This document shows, in pieces, positions 26,614 to 35,000 of a stretch of DNA of 35,000 nucleotides. Source of the stretch: Streptomyces sp. E2N166. GTDB taxonomy: Bacteria; Actinomycetota; Actinomycetes; Streptomycetales; Streptomycetaceae. How positions within the stretch are numbered: position 1 is the first letter of the stretch; the number at the start of each line of letters is the position of its first letter. Position numbers and translations under genes: made by a program. A model generated the notes under the pieces. The model ran no database searches. It was not told the DNA's origin and saw only the letters and a list, made by a program, of their open reading frames with translations. Where the stretch lies: assembly GCF_003671715.1 (NCBI RefSeq), contig NZ_RAIF01000006.1, positions 1,069,834 through 1,104,833 on the forward strand, given 5' to 3'.

Positions 26614-27504
26614 TCACTGGGAGGACGACCGAGCGTAGTCAGGCCGCTTCACCGCTCGCAAGGCGTCCACGACGATCTTGCTCGACCGCTCAACGGTAAC
26701 GGTGGCCTGTTCCTTCTCCAGAGTCTGCACGACACCTCCAGGAATGTTGAGAGCCGGTTCGAGGTCCTGCGGCTTGCCGATGACCTGGAAACGATAGGGC
26801 GCTTTGATCTTGTTCCCGTCGACGCTCACGGTCTCGTCGGAGTCCGCGAGGTACGTGCCGGCGACCACCCGTACGCCGTTCACCTGGATCGCCTCCGCGC
26901 CCGCCGCGCGCAGCTCCTGTATCGCGTCGAGCAGCATGTCCGCCTCGACCGCCCCCTTCGTGTCCTCGATCGTCACCGTGATGCCGGGCCCCTGCGCGGC
27001 CACGGTGCCCGCGAGAACGCCGAGTTGCCGCTCCTTCTCGAGCGTCTGCTTGCGGGCCTCTTCTGCCTGGTCGGAGCTGTTCTCCAGCTCGTCGCGCTGC
27101 TTCTCGAGGCCCTGCTTCTCGTCTTCAAGACGCTGAGTGCGGTCGTCCAGTTCATCGAGGATGCGGACCAGATCCTCCTGCCGGGCGCCGCGCAGCGCGT
27201 CGTCGCTGTCGCTGTTCGACGCCACCTGGACCGCCAGGCCGAAACCGAGACCGAACAGGAGGAGGGCGACGATGAGTTGGGCCCGGGTGAGGCGCGGCGG
27301 CCAAAGCCCCTTGAAGAGCCGCTGCCTACCGGTCAGTCCCGGCGCCGGATCGGACCGCCGCTCCGGTTGCTCCTCGGCCGCTGCGTCGGCGGCCGGGGCC
27401 TTGACCGCCCGGGGCTCCGCCGGCGGCGCCGGTGGCACCTCGTCCGGCAGCTCCTTGCGCAGCCTGTCAGCGCTCTGCTCGTCGTGGTCGCTCATCGGCC
27501 TCAC
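26614..27504 (-). CDS. DUF881 membrane protein (second copy)
   Basis: A 296-residue protein with a polar cytoplasmic N-terminus, one membrane helix (LIVALLLFGLGFGLAVQV, about 75-92), a charged coiled coil (about 105-160) and the extracellular DUF881 domain (GPGITVTIEDT, ADMLLDAIQELRAAGAEAI, VNGVRVVAGTYL). DUF881 pairs with Sbp in many Gram-positive bacteria next to division or envelope genes, but no biochemical role is settled. GTG 27504 overlaps the sbp stop (GTGA); ATG 27495 is an in-frame alternative. It is the Rv1825-type partner in a DUF881-Sbp-DUF881 set. Confidence 0.86.
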   Translation of the reverse strand: MRPMSDHDEQSADRLRKELPDEVPPAPPAEPRAVKAPAADAAAEEQPERRSDPAPGLTGRQRLFKGLWPPRLTRAQLIVALLLFGLGFGLAVQVASNSDSDDALRGARQEDLVRILDELDDRTQRLEDEKQGLEKQRDELENSSDQAEEARKQTLEKERQLGVLAGTVAAQGPGITVTIEDTKGAVEADMLLDAIQELRAAGAEAIQVNGVRVVAGTYLADSDETVSVDGNKIKAPYRFQVIGKPQDLEPALNIPGGVVQTLEKEQATVTVERSSKIVVDALRAVKRPDYARSSSQ

Positions 27505-27833
27505 GCCCGGAAGACGTGGCGTCGGATCGCCGCTGCGTTGGAGAAGATCCGGATACCGAGCACGACCACCACGCCGGTGGACAGCTGGGCCCCGACGCCC
27601 AACTTGTCGCCCAGGAACACGATCAGTGCGGCCACGACCACGTTCGACAGGAAGGACACCACGAAGACCTTGTCGTCGAAGATGCCGTCGAGCATGGCCC
27701 GCAGACCACCGAAGACGGCGTCGAGCGCCGCCACGACGGCGATCGGCAGATAAGGCTCGACGGCCGCCGGCACCTCGGGCCGGACCAACAGGCCGGCCAC
27801 GACTCCCACGACGAGGCCCAGTACGGCGATCAC
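27501..27833 (-). CDS. sbp: Small basic protein Sbp (DUF1290)
   Basis: A 110-residue membrane protein with three hydrophobic segments (VIAVLGLVVGVVAGLLV, YLPIAVVAALDAVFGG, VFVVSFLSNVVVAALIVFLG) and the basic end IRRHVFRA. It matches the DUF1290/Sbp family, which lies beside ftsZ-linked genes in Bacillus and between two DUF881 genes in actinobacteria. The GTG at 27833 has AAGGG seven bases upstream and overlaps the preceding DUF881 stop, and its own stop overlaps the next DUF881 start. The three proteins are therefore likely made in fixed ratio and may form one membrane complex. Confidence 0.88.
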   Translation of the reverse strand: MIAVLGLVVGVVAGLLVRPEVPAAVEPYLPIAVVAALDAVFGGLRAMLDGIFDDKVFVVSFLSNVVVAALIVFLGDKLGVGAQLSTGVVVVLGIRIFSNAAAIRRHVFRA

Positions 27834-28735
27834 GATGTGCCCTTCTCGGTTATCGGCTGTGCTGTACGTACGATCACGCTCGTCGCGGCCGGGAGCTCGA
27901 GGTCGTCCGCGACGGAGATGGCGGTCCGGATGCCGTAGTTCTCCTGGAGGGCGTGCAGGTACAGCCCGTCGACACTGTCCTGGAACCTGGCGCTGAGCCC
28001 CTCGCCGTCCCCCACCGCGAGCACCTTGTACGGCGGCACCAGCGGCCTGTTGTCGACCAGTATCGCGTCCCCCGCGGCCCTGATCGCGGACAGCGCTGTC
28101 AGCCGCTGCCCGTTGATGGAGATCGCCTCGGCCCCCGACTCCCACAGACCGTTGACCACACGCTGCATGTCCCGGTCCCGAACCCTGCCCGTGTCGGAGA
28201 ACCCGGAGGTGCCGCGCGGCTGCCCGTCACCGCCCGTGCCGGTGCTCCTGGCGTCGTTCACCACGAGCTTCACACCCGGGCCGTGCACCTCGACCGCGCC
28301 CGACAGGACGCCCAACAGGTCGGAGCGGTCACTGTCGCCGTTCTTCTCGAGTGCCTCGCGCTGCCGCGCGCTCACGTCCTGACGCAGCTTGTCGACGCTC
28401 TCCTCGAGCTTGTCGGCCGTCGAGGTCTCGCCCTCGATGCGGTCGATGAGCTCTTCGCGCTCCTTGGCGACGGCCGGAGCCGCGACTCGCGCCTGGGCCG
28501 CACCGACCGTGACGACCAGGGCGGCCATCACAAGCCCGGCGGCCAGTCCGAGCTTGGCGCGAAGGGTCTTGGGCATTCCGCCGGTGCCCTCGGCCTTCTT
28601 CCGCGCGGCGGCCTCGGCGTATCCGTCGTCGAGGCTGTGGTCCATGACGTTGGTGAGCAAGGACATGGACGCGTCCGGGCGCGCGGGCCGCGTGAATGTG
28701 CTCCGAACGGGGGGTTGCTGCGGCATGCCGCACAT
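27830..28735 (-). CDS. DUF881 membrane protein (first copy)
   Basis: About 301 residues: a cytoplasmic head (SMSLLTNVMDHSLDDGYAEA), one membrane helix (LGLAAGLVMAALVVTVGAA), a coiled coil (KEREELIDRIEGETSTADKL onward) and an extracellular DUF881 domain (VHGPGVKLVVNDA, VVNGLWESGAEAISINGQRL, DNRPLVPPYKVLAVGD). It is the Rv1823-type partner. The start is unsure: ATG 28735, ATG 28726 and ATG 28666 (MSLLTN) are all in frame and none has a good ribosome site. The stop overlaps the sbp GTG (GTGA). A hairpin separates it from the upstream sugar-nucleotide transferase gene. Confidence 0.86.
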   Translation of the reverse strand: MCGMPQQPPVRSTFTRPARPDASMSLLTNVMDHSLDDGYAEAAARKKAEGTGGMPKTLRAKLGLAAGLVMAALVVTVGAAQARVAAPAVAKEREELIDRIEGETSTADKLEESVDKLRQDVSARQREALEKNGDSDRSDLLGVLSGAVEVHGPGVKLVVNDARSTGTGGDGQPRGTSGFSDTGRVRDRDMQRVVNGLWESGAEAISINGQRLTALSAIRAAGDAILVDNRPLVPPYKVLAVGDGEGLSARFQDSVDGLYLHALQENYGIRTAISVADDLELPAATSVIVRTAQPITEKGTS

Positions 28736-28776
28736 CGTCGCACGCCACGGCCGCTACCTCCGAATGGCCCCACCGG

Positions 28777-28816
28777 CGTGCCGGACAGGCCCCCTTGGGG
28801 ACACTTGTCCGGCACG
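28777..28816 (-). terminator. Hairpin between the guanylyltransferase-like gene and DUF881
   Basis: CGTGCCGGACA (28777-28787) pairs perfectly with TGTCCGGCACG (28806-28816), and the loop contains a second CCCC/GGGG stem (28791-28800). It follows the stop at 28835 by about 20 bases and likely ends or attenuates that transcript. Confidence 0.6.
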
Positions 28817-28834
28817 CACGAGTGCGACGATTCC

Positions 28835-31330
28835 CTAACGGCCCGCGCTGTCCACCACCGCGGACCACTCGTCGAGCAGCGCCTGCGCGGACGCGTCGTC
28901 GGGGCCCTCGGCCCACAGATGGGTGACCGCCTCGGCCGGGTCGGGCAGCACCATCACCCAGCGTCCGTCGGTCTCCACCACACGCACGCCGTCCGTGGTG
29001 TCCACGAAGCGGTCTCCGGCCGCCTCGACGACCCGCCGCATGACCAGGCCCTTGACCGCCCACGGAGTCGCCAGATCACGCTTCAGGACATGCGCCCGCG
29101 GGATCCGCGCGTCGATCTGGCTCAGCGTGAGCTGCGTCCGCGCCACCAGTCCGATCAGCCGCACGAACGCGGCCGTACCGTCGTAGACGCTGCTGAACTC
29201 CGGGACGATGAAGCCGCCCTTGCCGTCACCGCCGAAGATCGCGCCTTCCTCACCGCCGACCCGCGTCAGGTCGTCGGGCGAGGTGGTCGTCCACTCGACC
29301 TGGGTACCGTGGTAGGCCGCCACCTGCTCGGCGATCCTGGTGGTCGTCACCGGCAGTGCGACGCGGCCACTGCGCCGCTCGGCCGCGATCAGGTCGAGCA
29401 TCACCAGCAGCGCACGGTCGTCCTCGATGATGCGGCCCTTCTCGTCGACGAGCGACAGCCGCTCACCGACCGGGTCGAAGCGCACACCGAACGCGGCCCG
29501 GGAGGACGCCACGATCTCCCCGAGGCGCACCAGCCCCGACCGCCGCATGTCGGCCGACTCGGTCGGCCTGGACTCGTCGAGACCTGGGTTGATGGTCAGC
29601 GAGTCGACACCCAGCTTCCCGAGCAGGCTGGGCAGTACCAGTCCCGAGCTGCCGTTGGACGCGTCCACGACCACCTTGAGCCCGGATTCGGCGATGCCCG
29701 TGATGTCGATGTTCCGCAGCAGCGACCCGGTGTACGAGTCGAACACGCTGGACGGGAAGTGCAGGTCCCCGATCTCTCCCGGGAACGCCCGCCGGTACTC
29801 CTGCCGCGCGAACACCCGGTCCAGCTTCCGCTGGCTGCCCTGCGACAGGTCGGCACCCTGTCCGTCGAAGAACATGATGTCGACGGAGTCCGGTACCCCG
29901 GGCGTGGTCCGGATCATGATGCCGCCGGCACTGCCCCGCGCGGTCTGCTGCCTCGCCACGGGCAGCGGTACGTTCTCCAGGTCCCGTACGTCGATGGCGC
30001 TGGCCTGCAGGGCCGAGATCACCGCCCGCTTCAGCGCGCGGGCACCACGCGAGTGGTCCCGGGCCGTGGTGACGGTGGAGCCCTTCTTCAACGTGGTCGC
30101 ATAGGCGCCGGCCAGCCGCACCGCCAGTTCCGGCGTGATCTCCACGTTCAGGATGCCGGACACTCCTCGGGCGCCGAAGAGGTGCGCCTGGCCCCGGGAC
30201 TCCCAGATGACCGAGGTGTTGACGAAGGCACCGGCCTCGATGGTCTTGAACGGGTAGACCCGGACGTTGCCCTGGATGATCGATTCTTCACCGACCAAGC
30301 ACTCGTCCCCGATGACCGCGCCGTCCTCGATTCGCGCGGCACGCATGATGTCGGTGTTCTTCCCGACGACACAGCCCCGGAGGTTGCTGTGCGGCCCGAC
30401 GTACACGTTGTCGGCAACTACGGCCTTGTGCAGGAAGGCACCGCTCTTCACGACGACGTTGGAGCCGACGACCGTGTGTTCCCGGATTTCGGCACCGGCC
30501 TCGACCTTGGCGTAGTCGCCGATGTAGAGGGGCCCGCGGAGCACGGCGTCGGGATGGACCTCGGCGCCCTCGGCCACCCAGACGCCGGGGGAGATCTCGA
30601 AGCCGTCGATGTCGACGTCGACCTTGCGCTCCAGTACGTCGGCCTGGGCCTTCACGTAGCTCTCGTGGGTGCCGACGTCCTCCCAGTAGCCCTCGGCGAT
30701 GTAGCCGTAGACGGGCTTCCCTTCCTTCATCAGCTGCGGGAAGACGTCACCGGACCAGTCCACGGGCACGTCGGGATCGACGTAGTCGAATACCTCGGGC
30801 TCCATGACGTAGATGCCGGTGTTCACGGTGTCCGAGAAGACCTGACCCCAGGTCGGCTTCTCCAGGAACCGCTCGACCTTACCCTCTTCGTCGACGATGG
30901 TGATGCCGAATTCCAGGGGGTTGGGCACGCGTGTCAGACACACGGTGACGAGCGCGCCCTTTTCCTTATGGAAATTGATCAGGTCGGTGAGGTCGAAGTC
31001 GGTCAGGGCATCGCCGGAAATAACGAGGAACGCATCGTCCTTCAACGCCTCCTCGGCGTTCTTGACGCTTCCGGCGGTACCGAGTGGCTTCTCCTCATTG
31101 GCATAGGTGAGCTCCATTCCGAGCTCTTCGCCGTCACCGAAGTAGTTCTTGACCAGCGAGGCCAGGAACTGGACGGTGACGACGGTCTCGTTGAGACCAT
31201 GCCTTTTGAGCAGCCTCAGAACGTGCTCCATGATCGGCCGGTTGACCACCGGCAGGAGCGGCTTGGGCATGCTTGAGGTCATGGGACGAAGGCGCGTGCC
31301 TTCGCCTCCAGCCATCACGACGGCCTTCAT
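28835..31330 (-). CDS. Mannose-1-phosphate guanylyltransferase-like protein with degenerate PMM domain
   Basis: The 831-residue protein has three parts. Residues 1-235 are a nucleotidyltransferase ([11 protein letters not shown] at 6-16, K23, SGDALTDFD at 105-113, [18 protein letters not shown]). Residues 250-375 are a left-handed beta-helix of hexapeptide repeats. Residues about 390-831 have the phosphohexomutase fold. Related proteins make GDP-mannose for mannolipids and protein mannosylation. In the mutase part the key loops are altered: IRTTPGVP (473-480) replaces [14 protein letters not shown] (618-625) replaces DGDGDR, GDGKGG (701-706) replaces the sugar loop, and PDPAEAVTH (796-804) replaces the phosphate loop. 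It therefore is probably not a mutase. The ATG at 31330 has AGGAGG 11 bases upstream. Confidence 0.88.
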   Translation of the reverse strand: MKAVVMAGGEGTRLRPMTSSMPKPLLPVVNRPIMEHVLRLLKRHGLNETVVTVQFLASLVKNYFGDGEELGMELTYANEEKPLGTAGSVKNAEEALKDDAFLVISGDALTDFDLTDLINFHKEKGALVTVCLTRVPNPLEFGITIVDEEGKVERFLEKPTWGQVFSDTVNTGIYVMEPEVFDYVDPDVPVDWSGDVFPQLMKEGKPVYGYIAEGYWEDVGTHESYVKAQADVLERKVDVDIDGFEISPGVWVAEGAEVHPDAVLRGPLYIGDYAKVEAGAEIREHTVVGSNVVVKSGAFLHKAVVADNVYVGPHSNLRGCVVGKNTDIMRAARIEDGAVIGDECLVGEESIIQGNVRVYPFKTIEAGAFVNTSVIWESRGQAHLFGARGVSGILNVEITPELAVRLAGAYATTLKKGSTVTTARDHSRGARALKRAVISALQASAIDVRDLENVPLPVARQQTARGSAGGIMIRTTPGVPDSVDIMFFDGQGADLSQGSQRKLDRVFARQEYRRAFPGEIGDLHFPSSVFDSYTGSLLRNIDITGIAESGLKVVVDASNGSSGLVLPSLLGKLGVDSLTINPGLDESRPTESADMRRSGLVRLGEIVASSRAAFGVRFDPVGERLSLVDEKGRIIEDDRALLVMLDLIAAERRSGRVALPVTTTRIAEQVAAYHGTQVEWTTTSPDDLTRVGGEEGAIFGGDGKGGFIVPEFSSVYDGTAAFVRLIGLVARTQLTLSQIDARIPRAHVLKRDLATPWAVKGLVMRRVVEAAGDRFVDTTDGVRVVETDGRWVMVLPDPAEAVTHLWAEGPDDASAQALLDEWSAVVDSAGR

Positions 31331-31443
31331 GTCGGAAGCGTCCTCCTCTAAGAGACGACGGATTGACCGACTTCACCCGACCAGCGTCCCGCACTTTTGC
31401 CGTGGGGGCCATCCGGCCGCTGAGGGCCGCACAATCGGTGAGT

Positions 31444-32052
31444 TCAGTCGGCCATGGTGTCCGCACGGACCAAACGGCGGACCTGTACCACGTAGAGAAC
31501 ACCTGCCCACCAGTACAGGGTTGTACCCCACCCGGCGAACGCCCATCCGAAAACAGCGGCGAGTGACGCGATCCACCCGCTTCCGTCACTGAGCAACAGC
31601 AGTGGGAAGGCGCACATGAGGTTGAAGGTGGCGGCCTTCCCCAGGAAGTTCACCTGCGGCGGGGGATAGCCGTGGCGTCGCAGGATGCCCACCATCACGA
31701 GCAGGACCGCTTCCCGGGCAAGCAGTACAAGAGTCAACCAAAGCGGGAGAATCTCACGCCAGGTGAGTCCCACCAGAGTGGAGAGAATGTAGAGCCGGTC
31801 GGCGGCGGGGTCCAGGAGGCGACCGAGGCGGCTGATCTGGTTCCAGCGCCGCGCGAGCTTGCCGTCCAGGTAGTCACTGATTCCGCTCAGGGCCAGCACC
31901 AACAGCGCCCAGCCGTCACTCTGCGGGCCGCCGAACTCGGGCCGCAGGATCAGCCACAGGAAGAGCGGTACGCCGGCGAGGCGCGCCATGCTGAGGATGT
32001 TCGGGATGGTGAGGACCCGGTCGGTCTGCACGCGGGTCTCCTGGACCTCCAC
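31444..32052 (-). CDS. CDP-alcohol phosphatidyltransferase, likely cardiolipin synthase
   Basis: A 202-residue membrane enzyme with the full family signature D-x2-DG-x2-AR-x8-G-x3-D-x3-D: D60, D63-G64, A67-R68, G77, D81, D85. These residues bind metal and CDP-diacylglycerol. About five to six membrane helices follow. By gene order it matches the S. coelicolor SCO1389 type, shown to be a eukaryotic-like cardiolipin synthase (CDP-diacylglycerol plus phosphatidylglycerol), and mycobacterial PgsA2 (Rv1822). A phosphatidylglycerophosphate synthase is the alternative. GTG 32052 has AGGAGG eight bases upstream, which fixes the start; the open frame to 32208 runs into the rRNA terminator. It sits 55 bases after that terminator. 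Confidence 0.88.
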   Translation of the reverse strand: MEVQETRVQTDRVLTIPNILSMARLAGVPLFLWLILRPEFGGPQSDGWALLVLALSGISDYLDGKLARRWNQISRLGRLLDPAADRLYILSTLVGLTWREILPLWLTLVLLAREAVLLVMVGILRRHGYPPPQVNFLGKAATFNLMCAFPLLLLSDGSGWIASLAAVFGWAFAGWGTTLYWWAGVLYVVQVRRLVRADTMAD

Positions 32053-32093
32053 GCGGGGGCCTCCTGGGGTGAAAGGGCCAATGGTGCTCCCTG

Positions 32094-32099
32094 ACCTTA
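32094..32099 (-). promoter_or_regulatory. Candidate -10 box for the CDP-alcohol transferase gene
   Basis: TAAGGT (minus strand) lies about 40 bases before the GTG, immediately after the rRNA terminator. The -35 would fall in the terminator T-tract and is not well matched. Confidence 0.35.
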
Positions 32100-32107
32100 C
32101 CTCAACG

Positions 32108-32152
32108 CAAAAAAGCTCTGGCTCTCGGGCTGCATGCCCAAGAGCCAGAGCT
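32108..32152 (-). terminator. Rho-independent terminator of the rRNA operon
   Basis: On the minus strand AGCTCTGGCTCT (32141-32152) pairs with its complement at 32114-32125, with an inner GGGC/GCCC stem, followed by a run of six T (32109-32114). This is a canonical intrinsic terminator, ten bases past the 5S 3' end. Confidence 0.92.
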
Positions 32153-32161
32153 CTAAGAGGA

Positions 32162-32280
32162 GTTCGGCGGCGTCCTACTCTCCCACAGGGTCCCCCCTGC
32201 AGTACCATCGGCGCTGTAAGGCTTAGCTTCCGGGTTCGAAATGTAACCGGGCGTTTCCCCTACGCTATGACCACCGAAAC
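32162..32280 (-). rRNA. rrf: 5S ribosomal RNA
   Basis: The minus strand reads GTTTCGGTGGTCATAGCG at the 5' end, contains the conserved CCGGTTACATTTCGAACCCG block and ends GTAGGACGCCGCCGAAC, with the terminal helix closing the two ends. Length is about 119 bases, typical of streptomycete 5S. End positions are accurate to a few bases. Confidence 0.95.
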
Positions 32281-32363
32281 ACTATGAAACAGACAACCAG
32301 CACACCCCGTGGCCCGGGGCGGGTTGTTCGTGGTTTCAGAACCAACACAGTGGACGCGAGCAA

Positions 32364-35000
<2,637 letters not shown>

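Noticed and set aside
27137..31276. A 1379-codon open frame on the plus strand
   Set aside because: It runs antisense through DUF881, sbp, DUF881 and the guanylyltransferase-like gene, all of which have recognisable domains. The translation has no domain and low-complexity content.

Overview
The window comes from a Streptomyces-type actinomycete chromosome. The support is very high GC with strongly G/C-biased third codon positions, GTG starts, overlapping GTGA/ATGA gene junctions, TANNNT -10 boxes directly before start codons, a DUF5999 protein, and a gene order (gcvP, PRC protein, dinB, merR, bfn, ftsR, garA, DUF881, sbp, DUF881, sugar-nucleotide transferase, CDP-alcohol transferase) shared with streptomycetes and partly with Mycobacterium Rv1822-Rv1832. 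No transposase, integrase, phage gene, tRNA or CRISPR array was seen; this is core chromosome.

Layout. Positions 1-2.2 kb hold two EamA drug/metabolite exporters (minus), the left one behind a possible 13-codon leader ORF. From 2.3 to 7.5 kb there is a Clp-N repeat protein, a 62-codon ORF, a PadR regulator, a PhzF-family enzyme, a CPBP membrane protease-like protein and a GCS2-family glutamate-cysteine ligase-like enzyme. From 8.1 to 9.2 kb there are two small lineage-specific genes. From 9.3 to 13.95 kb lies a K+-uptake operon reading (minus) micropeptide-kdpF-kdpA-kdpB-kdpC, with no kdpDE beside it. From 14.2 to 18.1 kb lies a molybdate island (plus): HTH-TOBE regulator, modA, modB, modC and a two-domain TOBE protein, closed by a 20-bp perfect hairpin terminator.

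From 18.1 to 32.05 kb is a long minus-strand core block: gcvP behind a tandem glycine riboswitch, dinB, two MerR regulators, a bifunctional-nuclease-family protein, a GarA-type FHA protein, DUF881-Sbp-DUF881 joined by GTGA overlaps, a mannose-1-phosphate guanylyltransferase-like protein with a degenerate phosphomannomutase domain, and a cardiolipin-synthase-type CDP-alcohol phosphatidyltransferase. A plus-strand PRC-barrel gene interrupts it. From 32.1 kb to the right edge is an rRNA operon on the minus strand: terminator, 5S, and the 3' five-sixths of 23S (5' end and 16S lie beyond the window).

How the genes work together. The Kdp subunits form one high-affinity K+ pump. ModABC plus two accessory TOBE proteins take up, sense and probably store molybdate. 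The right-hand block links glycine catabolism, metabolic signalling (GarA), division control (FtsR) and envelope precursor/phospholipid synthesis. Nothing here is an obvious wholly new defence or mobile system; the most interesting points are the Kdp micropeptide, the inactive-looking PMM domain, the DinB tail, the nested start in the GarA gene, and the leader ORF before the exporter.
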